The translations under genes and the position numbers were made by a program. A DNA stretch of 64,000 nt from Chamaecrista fasciculata (Eukaryota > Streptophyta > Magnoliopsida > Fabales > Fabaceae), in NCBI GenBank assembly GCA_003254925.1, contig QANZ01048032.1, positions 19,688 to 83,687 on the forward strand, read 5' to 3'. Numbering within the stretch: the first letter of the stretch is position 1; each line of letters starts with the position of its first letter. This document shows positions 47,848-62,640 of this stretch, in pieces. Under the pieces are notes generated by a model. The model searched no databases. It was not told the DNA's origin and was given only the letters and a program-made list of their open reading frames with translations.

Positions 47848-48685
47848 GGCCAAAGTTCTATTTTGGTCCCTCAGTTATTCTCAGTGTTCCAAATTGGTCC
47901 CCCAGTTATTTTTCGTTCCATATTGATCTTCCAGTTATACAAAATTTGACAAAGTTGGTCCCTTTAATGGTTTTCATCAATTTTTCGTTAAAAAAAAGAC
48001 AAAATTAATTTTTAACTCCTAAAAATTTAAATTTTTTGCATTTAAAGACTTTCTTCTCTATAATAGAACCAAAATGTAAGAAAGAAGAAATACATGGGGT
48101 TTTAGTTTATTTTACACAAAAAAAAACCTTTTTCTCTCTCTCGTGTCTCTCTCTCTTCATCTCGTCTTCATCTCCGCCTTCTCTTCCAGATCCTTCGACT
48201 TCTTCCTCCTATCTCCGGCCACCACCACCAGGTTCACCAGCTCCCGGAGTTTCGCGTTCTTCCCGTACCACTCCACTAGTCCCGTTATGTTCTTCACACG
48301 GTCCAATCTTGCCATCGTGAAGATAATTGGCTTGTTTCGGTCTTTCAATACACATCTGTCGCAAGAATCCACAATCAATTTTCAACAATTATTTAATTAA
48401 ATTCACAAAATATGAGATTATGAGAGGGAGAGAATTGAAACTAACATGTGCTCCTCATTTTCCACGGAGCTGTAGAGAAGCTCTTCGATTTCGGAGTGGA
48501 ATGATGTCAATCTACGCTCTGTTTCTGTGTAGGGGAAGTTAAAAATCAATTTTTTTTTTTTTTGAAGATGGAAACTTTTAGAAAGATTAACTTTGTCAAA
48601 TTTTACATAACTGGAACTAATATGAAACGAAAAATAACTGAGAGATCAATTTGAAATAATGAGGGGACTAAAATAGGATTTTGCC
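47848..48685. mobile_element. Pack-MULE carrying a sucrose synthase fragment (838 bp)
   Basis: The inverted arms (about 47848-47975 and 48580-48685; ends GGCCAAAGTTCTATTTTGG and, inverted, GGCAAAATCCTATTTTAG) are flanked by a perfect 9-bp duplication ATAAAATAA (47839-47847 and 48686-48694). The interior (about 48150-48540) is host gene sequence. This is the defining structure of a Pack-MULE. It ends about 300 bp upstream of the LIFEGUARD gene. Confidence 0.92.
48157..48540 (-). pseudogene. Captured sucrose synthase fragment, two exons plus intron
   Basis: On the minus strand an upstream exon piece (about 48540-48446) reads [21 protein letters not shown]. An intron with GT-AG ends (48445-48356, 90 nt) follows, then an exon (48355-48157) reading [35 protein letters not shown] and [20 protein letters not shown] before a stop. 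These match the start of the GT4 glycosyltransferase half of plant sucrose synthases. The splice phase is intact across the intron, so the fragment came from genomic DNA, not cDNA. It lacks the rest of the enzyme and cannot be active. Transcription of antisense or sense RNA against the parent gene is possible. Confidence 0.9.
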
Positions 48686-48989
48686 ATAAAATAATTACAA
48701 ATTTTTAAACTAAAAAGAAAAAATAATAAAATATAAGGATTAGTTTAACCAAAAAATAAATGGAAAATCCGGAGAGTGATGGAAAGAATAAGAAATTTCT
48801 TGGAAGTTTGTGGTGTAGATAGATAAAGACGTTTTACCATGACCAAGTCACCAACCGACTAGACTATAAAAACAAAAAATCTCGCTAAATTCTCGTTTTT
48901 CATTTATTTACCTTATTCCTTTCTCGATTCTGTAATCGCATTATCATCTTGGAAAATTTTACAGAGCGAGAGAAGAGAGAGGGGGGAAG

Positions 48990-50826
48990 ATGCAGGCATA
49001 CACGAGCGTGAACACGAAGGACACGAAGGTCGATTATGACCTTGAATCTGGCGAACTTTTGTTTCCAGGCATCAGTCACGGCGAGAATCAACTCCGTTGG
49101 GGATTCATTCGCAAGGTCTATGGAATCCTCTCTTTCCAGCTCCTCCTCACCACCCTCGTTTCCTTCATCACCGTCTTCTATACCCCCATCAACGATCTTC
49201 TCAAGGCCAATTCTGGCCTTCTCTTTTTCGTCATCTTCCTCCCCTTCATCTGTACGTTTTCTTTCCTCCCTCATCTACGATCAATCTTGTGATTTCGGGT
49301 TTTCAATGAATTCCTATCATTTTTTGTTTTCTAGGGTTTGTCCCGTTGCTCGTGTTTTCTTAATTTCTGTTTGATCTGCTTAGATCTGGCTTGCTGGTAT
49401 ACGAAATGAATGTTAACGAATTGCTTTTAGAACAGCGAATGTGTAGGTATTTCTCTTGGCTAATACCTCATCTTGATCCCGAAGATCACCGCCCACGGCA
49501 TCAACTGGATCAAATATTTTGAGTCGAAACAAAATCCAATTTCTAGGTCATAAAGTGATACCTAAAGTCTTTGAGAAATTCAAATGATTTTGGAATCGTC
49601 TTCGGAGGATGAAAATGGGGTTCTAGTTTTTTTTTTTCCTCCCTATTGTGGTTTTGTGAATTTAACATTATATTGCGGTCGAATTATCACTGATGCCTGT
49701 TCTGTTCTTGTCTGTTTGGCTTTTGTGTCGCTGATGCATTGCAATTCACAAGTATTAAATGTGTCTTTTTTTCACATGCTTGCCTAGTTCAGTAGTTCTT
49801 CTCTTGACGGCAATACATAAATACTGACCTATGCAGGTTGTTTTGACATATAAGTGATATGTTCTTGAAGGAGATATCTTTTTTCTGTGTAATTGCTCTA
49901 ATTTTATTCTCTTATTTGAGTAAATATGCCAACACAAATTAATCGGAGACCTCTTGCAGTCTTGTTTCCCTTACTCAGGTACCAGCAAAAGCACCCCCAT
50001 AACTACATCTTGCTTGGACTTTTCACCGCGTCAATAAGTTTGACCGTCGGAATAACTTGCGCAAACACTGATGGTTGGTATCATTCTCCTCATTTGTTGT
50101 CTGATATATAGTGGCTCCTGTCAAATACCAAACTAGTTACTACATTATCCATTTCCTCTTTGTGGGTGATCTGATGATTACGTGATGTAATGCCTGCAGG
50201 AAAAATCGTTCTTGAAGCACTGGTTTTGACCTCAGGTGTAGTTTCCTCTCTAACTGCCTATACCTTCTGGGCTTCGAAGAGGGGCAAGGATTTCAGCTAC
50301 CTTGGTCCTATATTGTTCGCTTGTCTCTTTACCCTTTTCCTCACTAGCATGATGCAGGTTTGATTTCCTTTCTTGCTCATTATAGTTATTCATTAAGGAA
50401 AAAACTTGAGCTACATAATAAATATACATGCCTATCATGTTAGCACCACATAATTGACTACTTTAAGAAAGTTCTTCTACATGTTATGTGATAACATCAT
50501 AACAAACACCTGAGGAGCTTTACTCGTTTTGTCCATTGACCAGTGCGCTGCGCGCAATTTATATATGAAGGAAGCTTGTCACTCTTGTTTGACTTGAGAT
50601 CTCATGTCCATTTATGCAGATGTTCTTCCCTCTTGGACCAACAGCAAATGCCATCTATGGAGGAATCGGTGCCATGATTTTCAGTGGGTATATTGTTTAT
50701 GATACTGACAATTTGATCAAGCGCTTTACCTATGACGAGTACATTGGAGCCTCGGTCACTCTCTATCTTGACATTCTGAACCTATTCCTTACCATCATGA
50801 GGATGCTGAGGGAGGGAAACAATTAA
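48990..50826 (+). CDS. LFG: LIFEGUARD / Bax-inhibitor-1-like membrane protein, 4 exons
   Basis: Exons 48990-49251, 49960-50073, 50200-50357 and 50620-50826 give 741 nt and 246 residues. Features are DLESGELLFPGISHGENQLR near the N-terminus, then about seven hydrophobic helices beginning GILSFQLLLTTLVSFITVFY. Conserved LLGLFTASISLTVGITCA, LTAYTFWASKRGKDFSYLG and GAMIFSGYIVYDTDNLI (UPF0005/TMBIM family) follow. The length and N-terminus match plant LIFEGUARD proteins (BIL4 group), not classical BI-1. These sit in endomembranes and act in cell-death suppression, brassinosteroid and defence responses (family knowledge). The specific member cannot be fixed from sequence alone. Confidence 0.93.
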
Positions 50827-51386
50827 TCGTACGGGAAAATGGATTTGGATTAAAAATAAATGAAAATACTATCTTCTTGGTTGTGTATTTGTGTGGTATA
50901 TTGGTGTAGGAAGATGCATTTTTAAGATACCCTATGCATCTGTAGTTTGTCTACTTTTGATGTCATGTAAAATTTCACCGCCTACAGTTACCTCATACCT
51001 GCATTTTAACTCTCTGAATTACCCCCGTTTTTACCTGCTTCTTTCCAGTTGAATTATGTGCAATACCATTTTACATCATGCAATATTTTCTTATACATAT
51101 TAGTACCATAAAAGCCATTATATGGTAGGTGGTTCTCATTCTTTGTTAAGATTGCGTCAACATTGATCATCTACCCAACATTTTGTTTTAGTGGCATCCT
51201 TATTGAGGAATGAAGATGATGATTCCATCGAAAAGTAAAATAGAAGTCATGTCACATGGATGTGAGGATTCTATGAACCTTGTGCGTTAGTGATTTGATA
51301 GTGGATGGGTTAAAATTTCTGAAATTCTCCGCAATGAAGAAGCCAATGGGTGATTTTATCATAATTTCAACTCTTCATTCTACGTG
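50827..51386. other. LIFEGUARD 3' UTR and flank
   Basis: No additional gene or transposon end seen before the LTR at 51392. Confidence 0.45.
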
Positions 51387-51391
51387 AATGC

Positions 51392-52154
51392 TGTAACACC
51401 CTGACTTTTAGATTAGATGTTACTAAAATTCTTATGAATAAAACTCTATTTATCAATAAAAATCGTCAAATAATCTTATTATAAAAAAATTTACAACATA
51501 ATTATCGATACATAATTAGTTCTTAGTGAAACTAAAATTCTCCGAATTCCTATTTAGACTCCATCTACGTCACATCTTCCCAAGAATTGACTTCTACAAG
51601 GTGGAAGCTAAGCAATGATTCATCAACCTATGGATTTACATGATGCGTTCAGTTGTATAAGTCACATAATCATATTCATCCATATTCATTCAAAATATAT
51701 TCTCAAGCTCAACACATAAATTCGTCATACATAGCGTCGTACATAAGTACGTAAATACCGTATAGAAGAAGATATCAAATTGCAAAATGCCACGTGTGTC
51801 ATATCATCTATTAGCCTCCAAGTTTATTTTGCATACACGCATCCTTAAAACCAATTTGTATGCGTGGCTTCACTTTCTCCATGTGTTAATTAAGTTAAAA
51901 ACGTGGCTTCTTCATTTTTACACACACACAAACAAAGTTACAAATTAACGTGGCCTTCCCTTTTTCCATCATCTATATATATATTTTTTGATGTTTTGCT
52001 AAAATTACAATTGAATCACTCTAACTTTCTAGCTTTTACAACAAGTCCCTTTGCCCCTGTTTTTTTTTCATAAAAGTCCTCCCAAAACATATATATATAT
52101 AACGTGTATAATTATATTTAAAAATACTTTTATTTTAAAATTTGGGATGTTAGA
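51392..52154 (+). mobile_element. Solo LTR (763 bp), Ty3/gypsy-like
   Basis: It begins TGTAACACCCTGACTTTTAG and ends GGGATGTTAGA, a degenerate copy of the expected TGTTACA end. It is flanked by a perfect 5-bp duplication AATGC (51387-51391 and 52155-52159). The interior has a CACGTG core at 51791-51796 and no coding sequence. Confidence 0.8.
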
Positions 52155-52275
52155 AATGCTTTTTGGAAAAAAAAGAAAATTCTAGTATACTCAAATTGTC
52201 ATGTTTATACACACGTTTATTAGTTTATACTTTATAGTTATTATATGTCGTACGGAAGGGTTAAAGAAATTTTAA

Positions 52276-52837
52276 GAGGAAACTTATTATTTGGTCCCTC
52301 TTTCTTCGCATTTTCAACTATTTGGTTCTTGCATTTTTGAAATACACTATTTGGTCTTTTATTTATCATGATTGTCAACTATTTAGTTCTTAATTTATCA
52401 TAATTGTCAACTATTTTAGTCCCTCATTTATCATAATCGTCAAGTATCAGATGTTAAATACTTACATGACACCGTTAAATGTCACTTTGACATCTTAATC
52501 ACCTAAACCAACTGAACCGGACCAACAAACACAATTAAATTGGCCTAAAATTGAGGTAGACTCAAATATTTGTATTACATGTGAAATTTTCATAACGCAT
52601 AAATTATTGAATTATTCCCAAATCTAAAACCCTAGGTGGTCCCAAGTAGTTAAATATGTGACATTTAACGTGTTACATGTGCACTTAATGGCCAGATTAT
52701 CAATGTTGGTAACGGAGATAGGTTTCAGGGATTAACGAGTTGACATTTTTAATTTTTGAGGGACCAAATAATCTATTTCAAAAATGCAAAGATCAAATAG
52801 TTGAAATTGCGAAAAAAGAAGTACCATAGTTTTCCTC
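52276..52837. mobile_element. MULE-type fold-back element (562 bp)
   Basis: Ends GAGGAAACTTATTATTTGG and, inverted, GAGGAAAACTATGGTACTT. Flanking 9-bp near-duplication AAATTTTAA / AAATTCTAA (52267-52275 and 52838-52846). It shares central sequence (CCCTAGGTGGTCCCAA) and arms with the copy at 23830-24288. Confidence 0.8.
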
Positions 52838-53225
52838 AAATTCTAATGTGTATGAAATGTCAAATGCCCAAGTTATTTGGAATGATACCGACTGGTAAAA
52901 TAACAAAAACGTGATCTATTTTGTACGCCAAACCAAAATCCTATCAGCAAATCAAAAATAGATCGTTTGTAAGTAATTGAGGATCTTACATTTATCAGTA
53001 ATTAGGTGCTCAAAATTGTGACATTGTCTCCTGGTGTTAAATGAAATTGTGTGTTCCAACTATCATACGTCCAAAATTGGTTAATTTTAGCAAGATCTTC
53101 AATTACAAAGGATCTGTTCAACAAATCATAGCATCAGCACGGTAATCAAACCAATTGCTCCATTAATTGAGCTTTGCCTACGTTGAAGAGTTCTATTAAT
53201 AAATTATCAAAGGGAAAAGTCATGT

Positions 53226-53297
53226 GGGCATTTGGTCTAGTGGTATGATTCTCGCTTTGGGTGCGAGAGGTCCCGAGTTCGATTCTCGGAATGCCCC
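53226..53297 (+). tRNA. tRNA-Pro (anticodon UGG)
   Basis: A 72-nt cloverleaf. The acceptor stem is GGGCATT pairing with AATGCCC, then discriminator C. The D arm contains TGGTCTAGTGGTATGA, the anticodon stem is CTCGC/GCGAG with loop TTTGGGT (anticodon TGG), and the T arm is TCCCGAGTTCGATTCTCGGA. There is no intron. A T-rich stretch (TTTTTT at 53310) follows downstream and could end Pol III transcription. It is a nuclear-type gene with good A and B boxes. Confidence 0.95.
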
Positions 53298-53507
53298 TTC
53301 CATATCCATTTTTTCATTTTGAGTTCGTATTCAATAACAAACACCGAAGTATAATAACAAACACCACGCATTTCATAATCAAATCAACGTCATAGTAAAT
53401 GTACAAATTCAAACAAGCAGCAATTCACATCGTAATCCAGAAATGAAAGATCAAACCGTAAAAAGCTCAAATTACAAGTTGAGAGTTGAGAGTGGATGAG
53501 TCAGTAC

Positions 53508-54264
53508 TCAGTAGTGTGTGGTAGCCTCTGAAACTCCAGCATGGATAACACCGGTGCATAACATTTGAGTCGCCGTTACAATTATCGTGATCGTTTCCAA
53601 GGTACGCTGCCAAATCAAACAACATTCATAATTACCTCTTCAGTCAAAAGCAAAAAAAAAAAAAAAAAAACTTCAAACTAATTTTTTAATCCAAATATAG
53701 TTCTTACAAGGTTCGAGTCAGTCCAGCCAAGCTCAATCTCTTTACAGGCAAACCTATAACAACATTACAAATGAAGATGAGACCAAACCAAAACAGATAA
53801 TGGAGAATATATAAATGCATGCTTAATTGATTCCCCCACAGTCTCACCCCATGGCTAGTAAAGTGAGTGCAAAAGATGTGAATGAAGACACAGCCGCTGC
53901 ATGCAAATTTGGGACATTCCATTCCAGAACGTTCTGCAATCCAGTAATGGAGGTGGTGAATCCCACAACCCCAGCCATTAGAGAGAATATTATGAAGAAC
54001 CCTGTTGCCATATTCCCCATTGGGAAGTATATTGGGAATATCCGAGCTGGTATTGACAATACTGATGCTGCAAATCCACATCCACATACATACATATTAA
54101 CAACTAATCCTATCTATTTTTCTAACATAATCTCATTCTTAATTACCTGATTCACGAGACCGTTCAATCCCATGATTTACTGCCCATGAAGCAATTACAG
54201 TCACAATGAAGTAGAGTACAAGATTCAGTATTAACAAGATGGACACTACGGATTTGGAAGCCAT
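53508..54264 (-). CDS. AWPM-19-like plasma-membrane protein, 4 exons
   Basis: Minus-strand exons 54264-54147, 54067-53848, 53753-53708 and 53606-53508 join in phase to 483 nt, 160 residues. Four hydrophobic segments are visible: residues 7-26 (SILLILNLVLYFIVTVIASW), about 57-77 (ATGFFIIFSLMAGVVGFTTS), about 98-115 (FTSFALTLLAMGFACKEI) and about 133-152 (ITIIVTATQMLCTGVIHAG). FPIYFPMGNMATGF and LLAMGFACKEI are family hallmarks. AWPM-19 proteins are plasma-membrane proteins linked to ABA and cold or drought responses, and rice PM1 has been reported to move ABA (family knowledge). The gene is convergent with tRNA-Pro and tandem with the GS2 gene in orientation. Confidence 0.93.
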
Positions 54265-55122
54265 GGATGGACTGGGGATGGAAGCTCCAACGGCAGAAAT
54301 TAAACAAAATCGGAACTTGATGAACTTTTTTGTTCTTGCTACGGCTTACCTTGTCTGGTCAACATATATAAGCAAAGATTCTTGTTCTTCATATGGTTCT
54401 TCCTTGCTGTCACCATTTAAACCATTTTCTTCAATACAAAGAAATGGCTTGTATTCCTTACCTATGGGTTCCCTCATGAAGAGGGAAAAGAATCTTCTTT
54501 AATGTTTAACCCTTTATCTCATCTTTATCACTGTTCCATGATCAGACTTATATTGCTTTTCTAGAATCATTTCACCTTCAAGCATGGATCAAACAAAAAG
54601 AAACAACAATCTGTGTTCTTTAATTAATTGATTTCAAGATGCTTTGTTGTCAGATTGAGCTTAGTCCCACCCTGAAGCAAGAGTTACTTCTCACAAAAGA
54701 GAGGGTAAAAAAATAGAAAAAGAATTCATTAGCACCTTTGTGTCAGGAATCTGAATTAAATATTTTGTTTAGTTTTCTTTCTTAAAGACAAAAAAAAAAA
54801 ATTATCTGTTAGCAACACATACCCAATTCATGAATTTATAGAGGAAGAAGGACGACATCACATCAGTAATAACCACAATGAGTGAAAAAGGCTATAACAA
54901 GGCTGAATATTGATGAGGTCTTAAACTTGAATCCAAGCATCAATGAAAGTTTAACCATAAACCAATACAACCAAGGAGATTTCTGATCTATAATGGTGGT
55001 TTCTTCTGACAAACTCATAAACTGGGATTTCAGCTCATCAATTCTTAACCTTAGTCTAAGAGTTTTCCAGAACCCACACAAACTAACCCCGAGTGACTCT
55101 CCAACCCACCCAACAGAACAAT
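54265..55122. other. Between AWPM-19 promoter and GS2 3' end
   Basis: It contains the AWPM-19 upstream region (on its left side) and the GS2 3' UTR (on its right). No other gene recognised. Confidence 0.45.
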
Positions 55123-58344
<3,222 letters not shown>

Positions 58345-59480
58345 GTTTGCTTTTTACTGAACATAATACAGCCATGAACAACAAATGAAAAATAATCAGT
58401 TTTAAGTTTTAACTACACAAGACAATGCTGTAATTGAAATCAAGGATTAAATCATATAGCAAGATCATTCTAAAAGTATCAATTTGTCTTCAACCATATC
58501 AGGTTTGTAGAGTGTGTCATTTTCTGTTCTCTAATGCACATAGTCTCTAGGTAGGAAAGCAAAATATATATGATTAGGATGTTGATCTAGAAGATAATGT
58601 TTTATCTTAAGTGATGCCGATGCAACCGATCAAAATGATGACTAACTCATGATGCCTCAAATTATATCATCTCCGACTTAAATTTTACATTCTGGTCAGG
58701 GTGATCCTATTGCTCAATAACATAGATATTGCATGATGTCAGACAGGATGCATAAAACTCAGACAAAAAATCCATTAAGAAAATCTGCAAGCTAAGGATG
58801 CTTGGGGACTCTTTCACTGCTCCTTTAGCTTGTATTCTGTATGATACTATAATAATATCAAATCTAGATTTACTTGACTGGTAGGTGGCAATCTCTTCTA
58901 ACAATTAGAAGATCCATAGGAGTTGACTTTTTTTATATTTTTATTAGTCATGAAGATATGGGCCATCTCGGTTCATTGATTGCATAATCCAAGGCATAAA
59001 ATACCCCTTTCTTCAAATCACAAAAATAACCCACACCCCTTTCTACAATTTGTGAAAACATTAACCAACCAAAAAGGAAATGTTGGGGTTGACTGTAATC
59101 GATAAGGGTCACACTCACACACACACACACAAACAGGGGTTAAAGCATTCAACAGCATACATTTTGGTTGAACTTGAAAATCCCCTTTTTCAAGTGAGAA
59201 AATGACGGATTCATACCAGAAAGACAGACATTCAGTTACAATATAATGGGACTCTATCACGTATCGTGAGAAGTTGGTGACATCACATGTATCATCAAAT
59301 TAAAAGATCCAATAAGATAGCCAAAAAAATCACATACATATATAGATATAGGGAAGAAAAGAAAGAGAATGAGAAGGGAAAATCACCTGAAAGATCGGAA
59401 AACGGCTCAATCGGAATTTTGCCTTGTGTCAGAGAGAGACACAGAGTGAGTGAGTGAGTGGTGGGAAAAGACTAATAAGA
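58345..59480 (-). promoter_or_regulatory. GS2 leader with a 1-kb 5' UTR intron
   Basis: On the minus strand a leader exon (about 59470-59387) ends TTTCAG|GTGATT. An acceptor ATGTTCAG|TAAAAAG sits 12 nt upstream of the ATG (intron 59386-58357, 1030 nt). 5' UTR introns near the ATG are common in plant genes and often raise expression. This is inference from splice motifs. A (CA)n run lies at 59115-59131. Confidence 0.55.
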
Positions 59481-60181
59481 GAGAGAGCCTCAGCGTATAG
59501 CATAGTATAAAATGTGAAATGTGTGTAATAGGGATGGATGATACTCATACCCAAACACTCCCTAGTCCCTATAGACTATAATAGTCTCTTTTTGGCTTTT
59601 CCATAACAGATAGGGCTGTGCTATGAGTGGATGATATTTGAATATACACACATATTGACACACATAATAGATAAGATTCTTCACCCTTTTTAAATTATTA
59701 CAACCATTTTTTAAATTATATATATGACAGTTATTTATGCTGTGTTTAGATCTCAAATGTTAAGAAAGTCCAAACAAACTTCAAATTTCTAATTATATTA
59801 CTGCTTTGAAAAATGGCTACAATGGTAGGTGATGCAGACATTAATTTGTTTTCAAGTAACCACATGCAAATTATATTACTTTTATATATATAAAATGCCA
59901 TGACCTCATCGCTAATTTTTATATATGGGCAAAAAGTTATGTCATAAAAGAAACTGCATGCGTTGGACTTATAAATTAATAAATGAAGCAGAGGAGTAAT
60001 ATAACATCAGGTTACGTACGGACGTGATTATAGTATTTGTAAATTCACAATTTGTAAACGGCTTACGTACTTTGGAATCAGATTGACTGATAATCATTTT
60101 GTGAGTATTATCTTTTATATAGATATTTTACTAATTAATAAAACTGATAAATTCTACTACTTATACGCAACCTGAAATTTA
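59481..60181. other. GS2 promoter region
   Basis: AT-rich, upstream of the GS2 leader. No transposon ends and no specific light-response element can be assigned with confidence. Confidence 0.4.
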
Positions 60182-60190
60182 ATTAGTATA

Positions 60191-60760
60191 GGGAAAAGAC
60201 CTTTCGTGCCTTTTGCTGTAAATTTTAGTTATGCCCCTAATGTTTTATTTGTGTCAGTTGTGCTTTCAATATGAAACGTTAGTTTCAATTATGCCTCCAC
60301 CCTCGTTAGTGTACCATTTTTTGGAACTTTTGAGCTTAGATTCGTGTTCGTGTCAGTTTATTTTGATAAATAAGTTTATGGGTACTCATTTTCGGCTCCT
60401 AAGGATCATTTTGCACATGGAAATTTTGAGAAAAATGCTTCGTTTTGCTGCATTTTGTTTTGGTCCTTTTTAGGGTTCATCGGGTCCGATTTTCTTCGGA
60501 TTTTGGGCTATTTTGAGCTTAATCTTTGAAATTGATCCAAGGAATCAAATTTGTGATGTCTGAAAATTAAAACCCATATGAAATCTAATCAAAACCGAGC
60601 TCAAATCGTGCGAAAATGATGTTTTTTTTGTGGATGATTGAAATTGGGAGCATAATTGAAACTAACGTTTCACATTTGGGGCACAACTGATACAAATGAA
60701 ACGTTAAGAGTATAACTGAAAATTACCGCAAACGTTAGGGGCACAAAAATGTGTTTTGCC
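60191..60760. mobile_element. MULE-type fold-back element (570 bp)
   Basis: The ends GGGAAAAGACCTTTCGTGCC and, inverted, GGCAAAACACATTTTTGTGCC are flanked by ATTAGTATA (60182-60190) and ATTGGTATA (60761-60769), 8 of 9 matching. The arms are about 115 bp with modules of the type 'AACGTTTCA-ATTATGCCCC'. They match the arms of the composite element at 35686-39659, so this is a small relative with different internal DNA. Confidence 0.85.
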
Positions 60761-60958
60761 ATTGGTATAAGCAACCAACGCAAAAGTCAAATTGATTAAT
60801 TGAGAAGGTGTAACAAGAAAAGAAGGAACGAACTAATGCATTGGGAACAACAAGTCTTGGTGTCAAATTGTATCATCCGCCATTAAGAAGTACTTTTGTC
60901 ATAAATACGTCGACTTTTGCCTTAATTCTCATTGTTTTAATTAATTTAACAACGTATT

Positions 60959-61373
60959 TGTAAAGATTTAGTCTTAGTTGTTAAGATTTGGGATATCTTA
61001 TGTAATCTTTGAGTGACTTGTATTTTAATTAGTTACCATATATTTTGGGATAGAATCCTTGGTGACTAAGGAATTAGGGACTTGGGCCTATTGGGCTTAG
61101 GTTAAGTAATCTTTGTGTATCTAGGGTTTGGGATGCCTATAAATAGGGTAGTAGCTAATGGTAGAAGTATGACTTGAGAGGTAGACTAGTTCATCAGGTT
61201 ATTGTATTCCCACATTCTATATAGTGGAATCCTTTTGTTCTTGGCTGGATGTAGGTCACACTGACCGAACCAGGGTAAATTGTCTTGTGTTCCTCTATTA
61301 TTCTCTTTATTCCGCATTATCATACTTGTTTAGATCTGTGAATGTTTGTTGGGAGATACTCTGAATCCTAACA
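60959..61373 (+). mobile_element. Solo LTR (415 bp), Ty1/copia-like
   Basis: It begins TGTAAAGATTTAGTC and ends GAATCCTAACA. The flanks are a perfect 5-bp duplication GTATT (60954-60958 and 61374-61378). The interior has a good TATA box (TATAAATAGGG at 61139-61149) and a polypyrimidine-rich R/U5-like part, typical of a copia LTR promoter. No internal retrotransposon body is present. Confidence 0.85.
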
Positions 61374-61639
61374 GTATTAAAGCGCTTTATCTCTAAACGT
61401 AAAAGCTGGGAACTTTTTGTCATTTTTCAACACCTTGGAACTTTGTTTTTATTTGTAAGAATATATATATATATATTATTTAGCCAATAATTCTCGGATT
61501 GATTTAACTTGAAAATTTTCAGTTTATGTATAAGAAGTCACAAGTTTCATTTGCACCATCCATTGACGTCACAATATCACAAAATCACATTATCACATCC
61601 ACATTTTAGATAGATAGAGAGGGGTATAGATTTAAAAGG

Positions 61640-61985
61640 AGTAAACTCCCAAATTGGTCCCTGAATTATTAGGTCACTGACAGATTGGTCCCTGATTTAT
61701 GGAAATTGACAAATAGGTCACCGAATTTTACTAACGTTAGTCAAATTGGTCTCCGAAGCCATTAACTGCTAACGTGCCACGTCAGCAATTAAAAAAAAAA
61801 ACCAACTGTACGTGCCACATCAGCATTAATAATAAAAAATATTTCATTCAAAATTCAAATAGGTCCCTGAGTTATATTTTTATCTCATTATTCTCAATTT
61901 CCCCTCTTTTTCATCATCTTCATTCATTTTAGTCCCAAATCCTCAAAATAAAATTGTAAAATGTCTCAAAACTCTTCCCAACATT
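61640..61985. repeat. Single MULE-arm-like sequence
   Basis: A run of 'AAATTGGTCCCTGAATTATTAGG' type modules followed by a CGTGCCACGTCAGCA motif occurring twice in similar form (61775 and about 61809). It resembles one arm of a MULE fold-back element, but no inverted partner was found within the window. It leads directly into the CCCTAAA repeat. Confidence 0.5.
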
Positions 61986-62640
61986 CCAGTTTAGTCCTTA
62001 AAAGTATTAAAAACCCTAAACCCTAAACCCCAAACCCTAAACCCTAAACCCTAAAATCCAAAACCCCAAACCCTAAACCTAAACCCTAAACCCTAAAATC
62101 CTAAAATTGTAAAGTGTCTCAAAATTCTTCTAAACATTTCAATTTAGTCCTTCAACTCTAAAACCTCAAACCCTAGAACCCCAAATCCCAAATCCAAAAC
62201 TCTAAAACCCCAAACCCCAAACCCTAAAATCCCAAACCCCAAACCCTAAAATCTCAAACCCCAAATCCTAAAACCTTAAACCTTAAATTGTAAAACCCCA
62301 AACCCTAAAATTCCAAACCCCAAACCCCAAACCCTAAAATCCTATACCCTAAACCCTAAAATCATAAACCCTAAAACCCTAAAATCCTAAAATTGTAAAG
62401 TGTCCCAAAATTCTTCCAAACATTTCAATTTAGTCCTTAAACTCTAAAACCCCAAATCTTAGAACTTCAAATCCCAAACCCTAAAACCCCAAACCCCAAA
62501 CCCTAAACTCTAAAATCCCAACCCCCAAAATCCCAAATCCAAAACCCTAAACCTAGATCCTAAAATCCCATACCCCAAACTCTAAAACCCTAAACCCTAA
62601 ACCCCCAAACTCTAAAACCTCAAACCCTAAACACAATAAT
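61986..62640. repeat. Degenerate telomere-like CCCTAAA repeat array
   Basis: About 650 bp of AAACCCTAAACCC-type sequence, with many CCCCAAA and CCCTAAAAT variants. A longer unit, AAAATTGTAAA(A/G)TGTC-CAAAA followed by TTTAGTCCTT, recurs at about 61966, 62103 and 62391. It is not a chromosome end: unique DNA follows on the right and the repeats are diverged. Confidence 0.85.

Noticed and set aside
48036-48400. Plus-strand frames over the Pack-MULE
   Set aside because: Shadows of the sucrose synthase fragment, which reads on the minus strand.
48900-49374. Frames of 112-124 codons on both strands over the first LIFEGUARD exon
   Set aside because: Shadows of the real exon 48990-49251, which carries the conserved protein.
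61986-62640. True chromosome end
   Set aside because: Repeats are diverged and unique DNA continues for 1.3 kb beyond them.
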